Positions 20,622-28,354 of a DNA stretch of 33,503 nt are shown piece after piece; position 1 is the first letter of the stretch; each line of letters starts with the position of its first letter. The DNA comes from Candidatus Nomurabacteria bacterium RIFCSPLOWO2_01_FULL_33_17 (GTDB lineage Bacteria; Patescibacteriota; Minisyncoccia; Phycocordibacterales; UBA9973), in NCBI GenBank assembly GCA_001786995.1, contig MFUO01000031.1:1-33503 (forward strand), given 5' to 3'. Below the pieces are notes generated by a model, which saw only the letters and a list, made by a program, of their open reading frames with translations, ran no database searches and was not told the origin of the DNA. A program made the position numbers and the translations under genes.

Positions 20622-20770
20622 GAGGAACTTCGTGACGAGCAGAGGTGAGAAAGACATCTACATGTCTTTCATGGGAGATTCGAAAAGTTTTTCGATGTGT
20701 ATGAGAAATTTTATTTCGAATACACCGAAAAGGTGTACTGCTCCTGTAAGGAGAGAATCCCCCCACCTCC
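20622..20770 (+). ncRNA. Candidate structured RNA directly downstream of tRNA-Ser
   Basis: No plausible protein is encoded, but the stretch folds densely by eye. Closing stem GAGGTG (20642-20647) pairs with CACCTC (20764-20769). Hairpin GAAAGACAT/ATGTCTTTC lies at 20649-20670. GGG and GATTC (20673-20681, one bulged A) pair with GAATC and CCC (20755-20763). CGAAAA/TTTTCG lies at 20681-20694. GTGTAT-GA-GAAAT pairs with ATTTC-GA-ATACAC (20697-20725) with a symmetric GA/GA internal loop. CTCCT/AGGAG lies at 20741-20753. It is not a recognisable tmRNA, SRP or 6S RNA. It may be cotranscribed with the tRNA. Confidence 0.5.
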
Positions 20771-20790
20771 TCCAAAATTCGTTTACAAAT

Positions 20791-20810
20791 AAAACTAGAA
20801 TCCTAGTTTT
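20791..20810 (+). terminator. Possible terminator of the tRNA-Ser/structured RNA transcript
   Basis: An 8-bp perfect stem, AAAACTAG with CTAGTTTT, has an AATC loop; the T-run forms the 3' arm. From here to 20880 the sequence is AT-rich and I see nothing else in it. Confidence 0.4.
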
Positions 20811-20880
20811 CAACGGAAAATAAGTACAAAACTCGTAAATTTTAAATAATATAAAGAAAAGTATTATTCCATAAAAATAT

Positions 20881-21756
20881 TTACGATTTTTTATTAGTAC
20901 TTAAAAATGAAATTTCATTTTTAAGTACTTTAACCAAATAAGGATCTGTAAGCTCCTCAATTGAAATGATATCTAAAGAACCTGTTACTTTTTTGGAATC
21001 ATCTAGTTTTTTATATAACTCCCAACATAATTTGGGAAGTTCTCCTTCTTTATACTCTATTAATTTGTTTTTTATATAACTCGCAATTTTTTTTAAATCT
21101 CTGAATATTTGTGTTGGTTGTCCATGAGTAACAATAACTAATTCCGTATTTTTCCCTAATTTATTAACTTTTTCACTAGTTTTAATTACCAGAGAGTACA
21201 ATCTTAATAAAACATCTCTATATGATTCACCATATTTTGTAAAAAATTGATTCAAATCAGGATACTTGTATTGACCATTTGCAAGTAATACAGGATCACC
21301 ATATCTATAATCATAATTATCATTTTTTTCTCCATAATCTGAAGCGTGGGTTTCCTTAAGAAAAATTTTATCTGCAATATACAAACCTTCATATTGTTCG
21401 CCTTTAACATAATCTGTTGGTAAAACAAATTTACCCTGATCAATTTCTCTCAGGTCATTTTCTTGAACTGATAAACATCTTAAAGTCGAATCTTTTTTTA
21501 GAAGTGCATCAATTACCATTTGTGTACTTTGTTTTGCTCTAATTCTAGGAGATGTGACAAATAAAACAGCTTTTTTATTGTACTCTTTTAGTTCTTTGTA
21601 TAACTGACCTGCAATCTCCTCAGCCCTATCTTCCTGTCCGTGAATTAAAACACCATCCCTTCCATATTTCTCAAGATCGTCAACTTCATCTAAATGTCTT
21701 ATGACACTAACCTTTTTCTCTTTTCCTAAATTATTAAAATTTTCAATATGTTCCAT
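20881..21756 (-). CDS. Histidine phosphatase superfamily protein
   Basis: 291 aa from the ATG at 21756; an in-frame GTG two codons upstream is less likely. The phosphoacceptor motif is 'VIRHLDEV' (RHL rather than the usual RHG), followed by 'FVTSPRIRAKQSTQMV' (the R-x-R/T-A region) and the second His in 'ELVIVTHGQP'. The family removes phosphate from sugars, proteins or metabolites through a phospho-His intermediate. It has no signal peptide. It is divergent from the kinase-aldolase operon, which suggests opposing steps of one sugar-phosphate pathway (inference). TTGCAA-17-TATAAT lies 9 nt before the ATG. Confidence 0.8.
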   Translation of the reverse strand: MEHIENFNNLGKEKKVSVIRHLDEVDDLEKYGRDGVLIHGQEDRAEEIAGQLYKELKEYNKKAVLFVTSPRIRAKQSTQMVIDALLKKDSTLRCLSVQENDLREIDQGKFVLPTDYVKGEQYEGLYIADKIFLKETHASDYGEKNDNYDYRYGDPVLLANGQYKYPDLNQFFTKYGESYRDVLLRLYSLVIKTSEKVNKLGKNTELVIVTHGQPTQIFRDLKKIASYIKNKLIEYKEGELPKLCWELYKKLDDSKKVTGSLDIISIEELTDPYLVKVLKNEISFLSTNKKS

Positions 21757-21765
21757 AACCACGAT

Positions 21766-21794
21766 ATTATAAAGAAAAAATCATGTTTTTGCAA
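21766..21794 (-). promoter_or_regulatory. Promoter of the histidine phosphatase gene
   Basis: Minus strand: TTGCAA (21789-21794), 17-nt spacer, TATAAT (21766-21771), then 9 nt to the ATG at 21756, a near-leaderless arrangement. Confidence 0.7.
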
Positions 21795-21868
21795 TTAAAA
21801 TTAATGGAAAATATAATTTAATTCCAGTTTGGCATTGTGTAAAACATTAGTGATATATTATAAATATA

Positions 21869-21882
21869 TGTTATAATATAAT
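21869..21882 (+). promoter_or_regulatory. Promoter of the kinase-to-glycosyltransferase operon
   Basis: TG-T-TATAAT (21869-21877) overlaps a second TATAAT (21877-21882) that ends 7 nt before the ATG at 21890. Either box would give a leader of 0-6 nt. No clear -35 box is present. Confidence 0.5.
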
Positions 21883-21889
21883 CATAAAA

Positions 21890-22831
21890 ATGAATAATCA
21901 ATTTAAAAAAAATTCTATAATCACCAGAAGCTACAATGATATTGTATTTGAGGCTGACAAGGTTATTAAGGGAGTTACACGGGATAGATATTTAAAGGAA
22001 ATAAAATGGTTTTTAGAAGCAGAAAAAATAATACCAAACAATACTCCATTAATTTTTACTTCAATTAAAAAACCAATTATCCGTAAAAACAATAAAAACC
22101 TTATATATTACGAAATGCAAGCAATTGATGGTAATAATTTATATCAATGGTCAATGGATAATAGAGATGAAGCAGAAAAAATTTTCGATCAGGTAATATC
22201 TTTAATTATGTTAATGCACCAAGAATCTAAAATGGCAAATGATGATGATATTATAATGATGTATTACTCAAAACCTAAAAAGGCAATTGAAAATTTTATT
22301 AAGGAAAAAATGCTTGACCCAGATGCATTAAGAATAAATGGGTTTCTCGTTCAGAATCCTGTTGTAACACTTGACAAAGTCTTTAAAGAATTTCGTGAGA
22401 GATTATTTAACACAAAATATTCTTTTATTCACGGAGACTTAACCATGAGCAACATTGTGATAGATCAAAACAGAAAAGTATATCTAATTGATCCGCGAGG
22501 CGCTTTTGGAAAGACAAAGATGTATGGTGATGTGCGGTATGATGTTGCAAAGTTGTTTTATAGTATAGTTGGAAATTTTGATTCTTTAAATAGTGGTCAA
22601 TTTAAGTATGAATATAATCTTGAAACAAATGATCATATTTTCTCAATTGTTGATAATGGATTTAGTTCTTATTCTGACAAGATACTTAGTTTATTTAAAG
22701 AAGATTTAGAGATTATTAAATTTATCCATACTACTATTTGGTTGAGTTTAATACCACATACATCAAATGACAAAAAACAACAGCTTTGCACTTTTTGTAA
22801 CGGGGTTTTATTATTAGATTTATTTAAATAA
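21890..22831 (+). CDS. APH/choline-kinase-like phosphotransferase
   Basis: 313 aa. The kinase catalytic loop 'FIHGDLTMSNIVID' (HGDxxxxN) and the metal-binding 'VYLIDPRGAFG' are clear; the DPRG form occurs in phosphotransferases of surface-polysaccharide loci. The N-lobe is AT-rich and diverged ('FEADKVIKG' looks like the ATP-site lysine strand). It probably phosphorylates a small sugar or alcohol. It is the first gene of a five-gene operon with 2 nt to the next gene. It is unlikely to be a drug-resistance enzyme given its context. Confidence 0.82.
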   Translation: MNNQFKKNSIITRSYNDIVFEADKVIKGVTRDRYLKEIKWFLEAEKIIPNNTPLIFTSIKKPIIRKNNKNLIYYEMQAIDGNNLYQWSMDNRDEAEKIFDQVISLIMLMHQESKMANDDDIIMMYYSKPKKAIENFIKEKMLDPDALRINGFLVQNPVVTLDKVFKEFRERLFNTKYSFIHGDLTMSNIVIDQNRKVYLIDPRGAFGKTKMYGDVRYDVAKLFYSIVGNFDSLNSGQFKYEYNLETNDHIFSIVDNGFSSYSDKILSLFKEDLEIIKFIHTTIWLSLIPHTSNDKKQQLCTFCNGVLLLDLFK

Positions 22832-22833
22832 TT

Positions 22834-23544
22834 ATGCAAATACACACAAAAAAAACGAAATTATTTCTAGACTCAGTAATATATGATGAGATAAAGAAAT
22901 ACTCATGGATTATTTCCGGGGTAACTACCACTCCAACTTTTTTTAATCGCGATAAGGTTAATTTTGATGAATTTGCTACACAACTTAGATCTGATTATCC
23001 TGATTTAGAGTTACACGTCGAAGCCTTAGGTAATAATTCAATGGAGACAGAAAAAGAATTAAAGACCATTTTAAACAAACCTTGGTTTAGCATAAACAAA
23101 GTAGTTATAAAAATACCCGTTAGCTTTGATAATCTAAAAATTGTTTCAAAATACTCAAAAAATGGTGTTAAATTCAACACGCATTTAGTCTTTACTCCTT
23201 GTCAGGCATATTTGGCTGTACTTGCTGGATCTACTTATGTCTGTCCCCTTATTGGAAGATATGCAGACAATGTGTCTAAATTCTTTGGTAGAAATCTTCA
23301 TGGTGGTGAGGATGATATTACCAATAAAGTACTAGTTGATATACTTAATGTCGTTGATAACGGGCAGGACAAACGGGTTGGTGTTATGGCTTCATCAATA
23401 AGGACTGTTGGTGACTTTTGTAATGCAGTTATGGCTGGCTCTGATATAGTAACAGTCCCAACAAATGTCCTTGAGGACTCTATTAAAAATGAATACACAG
23501 ATCAAGGAATTTTAACTTTATTAGAAAGTGTAAATGTAAAATAG
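22834..23544 (+). CDS. Transaldolase/fructose-6-phosphate-aldolase-like enzyme
   Basis: 236 aa, a single TIM-barrel domain of the small transaldolase/FSA family. 'SGVTTTPTFF' replaces the common DGVTTNPT. The Schiff-base lysine is K93 in 'VVIKIPVS', and 'THLVFTPCQAYLAVLAGSTYVCPLIGR' is the family's strand-6 region. 'MASSIRTVGDFCNAVMAGSDIVTVP' is the phosphate-binding end. Members make or break C-C bonds between ketose phosphates and aldehydes. Located between a kinase and a nucleotidyltransferase, it is more likely a specialised sugar-forming enzyme than the pentose-phosphate enzyme (inference). Confidence 0.87.
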   Translation: MQIHTKKTKLFLDSVIYDEIKKYSWIISGVTTTPTFFNRDKVNFDEFATQLRSDYPDLELHVEALGNNSMETEKELKTILNKPWFSINKVVIKIPVSFDNLKIVSKYSKNGVKFNTHLVFTPCQAYLAVLAGSTYVCPLIGRYADNVSKFFGRNLHGGEDDITNKVLVDILNVVDNGQDKRVGVMASSIRTVGDFCNAVMAGSDIVTVPTNVLEDSIKNEYTDQGILTLLESVNVK

Positions 23545-23545
23545 T

Positions 23546-24391
23546 ATGGACAAAATAGTTCTAAGTAATAATATGTCTATCATTGAGGAAGTAATAAAAA
23601 TATTGTCCAATGAGACTCGAGTGTTAAATCCGAAAGAGATTTTGTGGTTAGTGTTTGGAAGTTATGTAATAAATACAAATACAACAGAAAGTGATATAGA
23701 CATCATCGGAATACATAAAAGTTTTATAAATAAAAAGAGATATGTTTTTAATCATAAAAATATACCAATTCATTTTAATGCGATTAATATGGATGATCTT
23801 AAAGATGATGGAGAAAGTAGGTTGTATGGGGGGTATTTTACAGGTAAGATTATAAATCCTCATATTTTTTTATATGGTAATAGTAAGGAAATTAATGATT
23901 CTATTTATAATGCAGGGAAATTTATCGGCCCACTGGCTGGTTATATAAGTAAAATTTCTACAGACACTTCATTTTCACAATCACAAATAACAGCTTTTGT
24001 GTTTATTGCTTATCTTAGTACTGATCCAAGTTTTGATTCATATTTTTTAAATTATTTTATCTCACAAGAATTTGAAAAAATATGGGAATGTTTGCAAAAA
24101 AATACAGTCAAGATGCTTATTATCTCTGGAAGTATTCAGCGTGTTGATAATAAATATATTTTTACAGATAGTTTTTTTAGTTACAAGGATTTTCACTTTG
24201 AAAGAATGAAGATTTCAGCAAGACACTGGAGTTACGGTGTTATTTGTCATGACAATGATATAAAATTTCCAGATACAATGTTCACTAAGGCAAATATTAA
24301 ATTAAAAATTATTGATCCAGAGGGTAAAAAATATGCAAACATGGTGTATTTTCTTAAAGAACAGTCAGGCTTAAGTGAAATTTTTATTTAA
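23546..24391 (+). CDS. Polymerase-beta-fold nucleotidyltransferase
   Basis: 281 aa. G38-S39-x10-D50-x-D52 ('VFGSYVINTNTTESDIDII') defines the nucleotidyltransferase active site. About 200 further residues have no motif I know ('FIGPLAGYISKI', 'SARHWSYGVICHD'). It could nucleotidylate the product of the preceding kinase/aldolase or modify a protein; the family is diverse. It starts 1 nt after the aldolase gene and ends 4 nt before the Nudix gene, so it belongs to the operon. The length is well above that of minimal MNT antitoxins, and no HEPN gene is adjacent. Confidence 0.78.
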   Translation: MDKIVLSNNMSIIEEVIKILSNETRVLNPKEILWLVFGSYVINTNTTESDIDIIGIHKSFINKKRYVFNHKNIPIHFNAINMDDLKDDGESRLYGGYFTGKIINPHIFLYGNSKEINDSIYNAGKFIGPLAGYISKISTDTSFSQSQITAFVFIAYLSTDPSFDSYFLNYFISQEFEKIWECLQKNTVKMLIISGSIQRVDNKYIFTDSFFSYKDFHFERMKISARHWSYGVICHDNDIKFPDTMFTKANIKLKIIDPEGKKYANMVYFLKEQSGLSEIFI

Positions 24392-24395
24392 TACA

Positions 24396-24869
24396 ATGCA
24401 AATAAATAAACTATATAGACAAGGAGTAAATGCTATTATTGTTGATAAAGATAGCAATTTTCTCTTAGTACAAAAGAATACATGGCAGGATAATATCTTA
24501 ACTATTCCTGGCGGCGGAAAAGAGAATGATGAAACACCAGAAGAGAATTTATTTAGAGAGTTAGCGGAAGAAATCGGGGCAGAAAAAAAAGATTTAATTA
24601 TTTTAGGTATAAGTTCTCACAACATAGAATATGATTATTCCATAGAGTTATCATCAAAAATCAACGGAGGGGAATACAGGGGTCAGTCATACAAACAATT
24701 TGTTGTAAGATTTATCGGAGATAAAGATAAATTAATATTTACTCCTAAAGAGTTTAGAAATCACAAGTGGGTAAAAGCTCAAGAATTGCATAAATATCTT
24801 GTTCTACCTAATCAATATAAAACTCACAAACAGGCAATCAATGAAATATTGCCGGGCATAATACAATGA
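24396..24869 (+). CDS. Nudix hydrolase
   Basis: 157 aa from the ATG at 24396; an upstream in-frame ATG at 24375 lies inside the previous gene and adds non-family residues. The Nudix box is complete: G40-x5-E46-x7-R54-E55-L56-x-E58-E59-x-G61. 'YRQGVNAIIVDKDSNFLLVQK' and 'EFRNHKWVKAQEL' resemble the RppH/dinucleotide-hydrolase group. In this operon it may hydrolyse a nucleotide sugar or nucleotide by-product, though mRNA 5'-pyrophosphohydrolase activity is possible. Its stop overlaps the glycosyltransferase start by 4 nt. Confidence 0.87.
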   Translation: MQINKLYRQGVNAIIVDKDSNFLLVQKNTWQDNILTIPGGGKENDETPEENLFRELAEEIGAEKKDLIILGISSHNIEYDYSIELSSKINGGEYRGQSYKQFVVRFIGDKDKLIFTPKEFRNHKWVKAQELHKYLVLPNQYKTHKQAINEILPGIIQ

Positions 24870-25759
24870 AATTAATTACAATTGGAATTCCAACAAAAGA
24901 AGGGATACATTACAAAGAACTTCTTTGTTCGTTGTGTAAATCAATACTATTTTTGTCTGATGAAAGATGGAAATTTGAAATTATTTTTTGCATCAATGGT
25001 CTTCGTACAGACGAAACTCAGTATAAAATTAAATTAATTATTAACGAATTTCCAGAACTCAATATAAGAATCATCGTGCAAGAACCAAATTGTTTAGGAA
25101 AACCACTTGCAATGAAAAGAATTTCTGATGAATCTAGTGGGGAATTCCTTCTGTTTCTTGATGATGATATAGTAATTTGTCATAACACTATTAAAGATTC
25201 CATAAATGTTTTTGAAATTCATCCTAATATAAAATTAGTCAGTGCTACCCCTAAAATTGTATACCCAACCCCAATTTCATTCTGTAGGAGAATAATTTTT
25301 GATATATTAAATGTTCAACACATTTTCGATTTATTTATTTTTCCAGATCCATTTATTATTGGGCGTTTTATGATGTTAAGAAAAATAGATATGCCAATTA
25401 TTCCTGCAGATATTATAAAAGATGATATGTATTTACAGATATTATTTTATCCCAATGTATTTAAAATTAAATCACACATTAAATACCAAGGTGTAATTTA
25501 TTTAAAGGATTATTATACAAGGCTATTTCGTTTAATCGAAGGTGAAAAACAAGATTTAAAAAATATTAATAAAGATAAACTAAGACAATATTTTGATGAC
25601 CCACTCATGAAAAGAAGACTAGATTTTAATAAAATTATTCATTTGAGGTTGTATTTTTTATTTTGTTTTATTTGTTATAGATTGATTAAGTTATTTGCTT
25701 TTTTACTACAACCACTGTTTTTCAACAAGAAACAAATAGGTTGGAAGCGTACAAATTAA
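24866..25759 (+). CDS. Family 2 glycosyltransferase
   Basis: 297 aa. It opens 'LITIGIPTKEG', then 'GKPLAMKRISDESSGEFLLFLDDDIV' with the DxD-type metal/nucleotide-sugar site at D99-D101, typical of GT-A family 2. A hydrophobic C-terminal stretch ('YFLFCFICYRLIKLFAFLLQPLFF', about 262-285) probably anchors it to the membrane. It overlaps the Nudix gene by 4 nt (ATGA), closing the operon. It is expected to transfer a sugar to a lipid or surface glycan; donor and acceptor are unknown. It converges on the GT8 gene. Confidence 0.87.
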   Translation: MKLITIGIPTKEGIHYKELLCSLCKSILFLSDERWKFEIIFCINGLRTDETQYKIKLIINEFPELNIRIIVQEPNCLGKPLAMKRISDESSGEFLLFLDDDIVICHNTIKDSINVFEIHPNIKLVSATPKIVYPTPISFCRRIIFDILNVQHIFDLFIFPDPFIIGRFMMLRKIDMPIIPADIIKDDMYLQILFYPNVFKIKSHIKYQGVIYLKDYYTRLFRLIEGEKQDLKNINKDKLRQYFDDPLMKRRLDFNKIIHLRLYFLFCFICYRLIKLFAFLLQPLFFNKKQIGWKRTN

Positions 25760-25779
25760 TATATCCAAAATCTATGAAT

Positions 25780-26604
25780 CTAAAAACGAGGATTGATTTT
25801 TTTGAATTCTTTTAACCACATTCTTATAGATTCCAACTCAATTTTTCTGTCAGGATTTTTTTCAATAGTCTGGATTTCTTTTTTTGTAATATTCCAAGGT
25901 TTTAAATAACTAGCATAATGAATTATGTAAATGGGCTTTTTTCTTGATTTTAAAGAATAGCCAAAAAGTTTATTATATTCATCTAAATAGTAATGAATCA
26001 TATTATATTTATGATCTAAGTGTAGCTTTTTATTTTGTTTCCATTTTGAGTAATATGAATTCAAAAAATCTTGATCACTGCCAGATTTTGGTGTAAACAG
26101 TGTTCCACCAGATTCTAGTGTTTCTATTTTACCAATTTTGTTAATCATATCTTTGAATGTTTTTGATGAAGGTTTTATAACCATCAAGCCACTATTAAAA
26201 TGTGTCCATGATTTTTTTCTTTGCAACATACCTCCCGCATTTGTAGCAGACATGTGATCATATTTAAAGAGATCATCTATGTTCCGAAGTATTAACATAT
26301 CTGCATCAAAATATACGATTTTAGAATATTTTGTTTGATTAAATATATTTAATTTTGAGTATGTTTTGAACCATCTATGTTTTGTGCTAACATCTGTTGG
26401 GTTATCTATATCTTTAAATAGTACTTCATATGAAATACGAAGTTTTTTTAAAATAAGTTTAGTTCTCTTTGAAATATTTGGTGTAAGTAATACTAAAAAT
26501 GGATATTTACTTTTTGTTTTTTTATATGAAAAAAATAAAACGAGTAAGCCTTTGAGATAGTTATCTGTTGAGAGTACTGAAATATATGAATAATTATTTT
26601 GCAT
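25780..26604 (-). CDS. Family 8 glycosyltransferase (glycogenin-like)
   Basis: 274 aa. 'KIVYFDADMLILRNIDDLF' gives the DxD metal site, 'FNSGLMVIKPS' and 'SGSDQDFLNSYY' are GT8 sugar-binding segments, and 'IIHYASYLKPWN' supplies the His-x-x-x-x-K-P-W end. It is a soluble GT-A retaining transferase that adds a hexose or galacturonic acid from a nucleotide sugar. It is convergent with the GT2 gene (20 nt apart). A TATAAT box lies exactly 6 nt before its ATG, so it is transcribed on its own and probably leaderless. Confidence 0.92.
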   Translation of the reverse strand: MQNNYSYISVLSTDNYLKGLLVLFFSYKKTKSKYPFLVLLTPNISKRTKLILKKLRISYEVLFKDIDNPTDVSTKHRWFKTYSKLNIFNQTKYSKIVYFDADMLILRNIDDLFKYDHMSATNAGGMLQRKKSWTHFNSGLMVIKPSSKTFKDMINKIGKIETLESGGTLFTPKSGSDQDFLNSYYSKWKQNKKLHLDHKYNMIHYYLDEYNKLFGYSLKSRKKPIYIIHYASYLKPWNITKKEIQTIEKNPDRKIELESIRMWLKEFKKINPRF

Positions 26605-26610
26605 AGTTAT

Positions 26611-26616
26611 ATTATA
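26611..26616 (-). promoter_or_regulatory. -10 box of the GT8 gene (leaderless spacing)
   Basis: TATAAT on the minus strand is followed by 6 nt and the ATG at 26604. No -35 box is recognised. Confidence 0.5.
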
Positions 26617-26663
26617 TAATTTTTTAATGAAATTAGCTGAATTTAATTTTGTTCTTTATATTA

Positions 26664-27557
26664 TTATTGTTTTAAAAACTTACTGATTCTTTTTCGAAAG
26701 AAAATTACCAAAAGTATAATTACAAGTAAAAGTAAAATAAAAAAATAATTATTTGTTTTTACAACATCTTGTACAACATTTATAGGTCTTAGGACTTCTA
26801 TTCTGGTATTACCAACTTTATCAATTGCTTTGATATATATAGATTGGTTAATATCTTGATTTTTTAATAAATATGGACTTTCAGTATTTTTATATGTACC
26901 CAATTCCCCTTCGCGTACTTCATAATGATCTATCCCCGAAATTTTATCTTGTGTTGTAAAAATCAAAACATTTTGACCATTATAAATATCGGGATTTTTT
27001 GTAATTTTTGGATTAAAACTTTCCGGCAATTCTTTGTCATCTATTACATCATCAAAAGAGAAAAAGTTAAAAATTTCATTATTAATTTTAGTATTTATTA
27101 ATATAGATATTGGAATAGTTGTATTAACAACAGCACTACCTAAACCATCATTTTTAAGAACTCTGACACCACTAGCATTTATTTCTTTTAAACCTGCAGT
27201 TTTAGAGAAAAGTGTTATTTTAAATAAAAAATTATTATTACTATTAAAACCCCCAGGGGTTAATCCTGCAAAATGAATAGTATTTTGATTTGTTACACTT
27301 GGATTTTCAATCCAAAAATTTATAACTGAACCTCCAGAATTAATAGATTTAACATTTAAACCATTCAACAATATTATGTCCCCTTCTATCGCATTTATGT
27401 TTTCATTTTGTGTGTCAAGTCTTACTTCAACTACAAATTCTTCGTTTCGTGAAAATTGATTATTATTAGCATAGAAAAACAAATTACTAGCATTTGCAAA
27501 ATATGGCATTATGCTAAAAAATGTAAAGAAAATGGTTATTTTTAAAAATTTTTTCAT
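26664..27557 (-). CDS. Membrane-anchored cohesin-domain protein
   Basis: 297 aa. A signal peptide (about 1-23, ending ANA-S) is followed by a cohesin-like beta-sandwich (about 24-155; 'LFFYANNNQFSRNEEFVVEVRLDTQ', 'INAIEGDIILLNGL', 'HFAGLTPGGF', 'LFKITLFSKTAGLKEI'). An Ig-like region follows ('DKISGIDHYEVREGE', 'YIKAIDKVGNTR'), then a C-terminal TM helix (about 268-285) and basic tail. Cohesins bind dockerins in a calcium-dependent way, and the gene just upstream encodes a dockerin. It is the last gene of the secretion operon, 12 nt after the dockerin gene. It is probably a receptor holding the dockerin protein at the cell surface. Confidence 0.8.
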   Translation of the reverse strand: MKKFLKITIFFTFFSIMPYFANASNLFFYANNNQFSRNEEFVVEVRLDTQNENINAIEGDIILLNGLNVKSINSGGSVINFWIENPSVTNQNTIHFAGLTPGGFNSNNNFLFKITLFSKTAGLKEINASGVRVLKNDGLGSAVVNTTIPISILINTKINNEIFNFFSFDDVIDDKELPESFNPKITKNPDIYNGQNVLIFTTQDKISGIDHYEVREGELGTYKNTESPYLLKNQDINQSIYIKAIDKVGNTRIEVLRPINVVQDVVKTNNYFFILLLLVIILLVIFFRKRISKFLKQ

Positions 27558-27569
27558 AAAAAATATAAA

Positions 27570-28325
27570 TTAACCTGTCCAGTAATAACCCATTATACTA
27601 AAATCAACTAAGTCTACTTTATTGTCATTATTTAATTCTACATATGCTGGCGGTGCATATTTTTTATACCAAATACGCATAATAGAAAAATCCAAAAAGT
27701 TAACCCGCCTGTCGTGATTTATGTCAGGTCTTAAATATGAAAAACCATACGAATCTAATATAAAAGAATCTTTATTTATAACTATATTATCGATAGTGGT
27801 ATTGGAACTATTTGTTAAATGCACAGGAAAACTTAATAAACTTGACCGCATTTTTTGCTTGTTCTCACCATATACTGAAAAAGTATATGGTCCTGTTGAA
27901 ATACCATTGATTTGTGTATTAAAATTCCCATTCTCGTCTGCGACAATTGTAGATATTAATTGCCCATCTTTTAAGATATAAACTTTACCAAGTGGTATAG
28001 TATTTCCTGAAAAAATTACACCAGTTGTTGTAGGCAGTATTACCCCACCACCGGATGATGTTGGGGCTGGTGTTGAAGATGCTATACAACTACTAGTATT
28101 AAATGCACATAAAGATGTACAAGTAAGAGTTCCAGATGCAAAACCCTGCGACACACATGATGCCCCACCAAGATCGGCCCCGTCACATGATTCGCCAACA
28201 CCAATAGTATCATCGCCACAACCCAAAACAGTTGCAGAAATATCTACATTTTCAGTTACAGCTAAAACAAAATTAGTAGTTCCAAAAATTAATATTATTA
28301 AGATGATTATAATTTTTATTCTCAT
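27570..28325 (-). CDS. Secreted dockerin-domain protein
   Basis: 251 aa. A signal peptide (about 1-22) is followed by a Cys-rich motif ('CGDDTIGVGESCDGADLGG' and 'LTCTSLCAFNTSSC', like DUF4215-type repeats), a Ser/Thr/Pro linker, a beta-rich domain (about 100-195) and a C-terminal type I dockerin. The two dockerin repeats are 'PDINHDRRVNFLDFSIM' and 'VELNNDNKVDLVDFSIM', each with the D/N-x-N/D-x-D calcium loop. The protein has no membrane anchor, so it would rely on a cohesin partner. The adjacent membrane-anchored cohesin gene fits that role. Confidence 0.85.
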   Translation of the reverse strand: MRIKIIIILIILIFGTTNFVLAVTENVDISATVLGCGDDTIGVGESCDGADLGGASCVSQGFASGTLTCTSLCAFNTSSCIASSTPAPTSSGGGVILPTTTGVIFSGNTIPLGKVYILKDGQLISTIVADENGNFNTQINGISTGPYTFSVYGENKQKMRSSLLSFPVHLTNSSNTTIDNIVINKDSFILDSYGFSYLRPDINHDRRVNFLDFSIMRIWYKKYAPPAYVELNNDNKVDLVDFSIMGYYWTG

Positions 28326-28354
28326 TTAAAATAACCATATCAAATAACTAAGGT

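Noticed and set aside
20622-20775. A tmRNA or a second tRNA
   Set aside because: The 3' end resembles a tRNA acceptor (CACCTCC), but there is no T-loop TTCGA motif in place, no anticodon stem and no tag-peptide frame; I keep it only as an unclassified structured RNA.
20563-20823. Two reading frames, one on each strand, covering tRNA-Ser and the region after it
   Set aside because: They overlap the tRNA (the minus frame encodes the usual spurious 'GGGEIRTLDTF' antisense-tRNA peptide) and the rest is better explained by RNA secondary structure.
21890-22831. Aminoglycoside resistance gene
   Set aside because: The HGDxxxxN/DPRG kinase motifs are shared by the wider APH/choline-kinase superfamily, and the operon context points to sugar metabolism.
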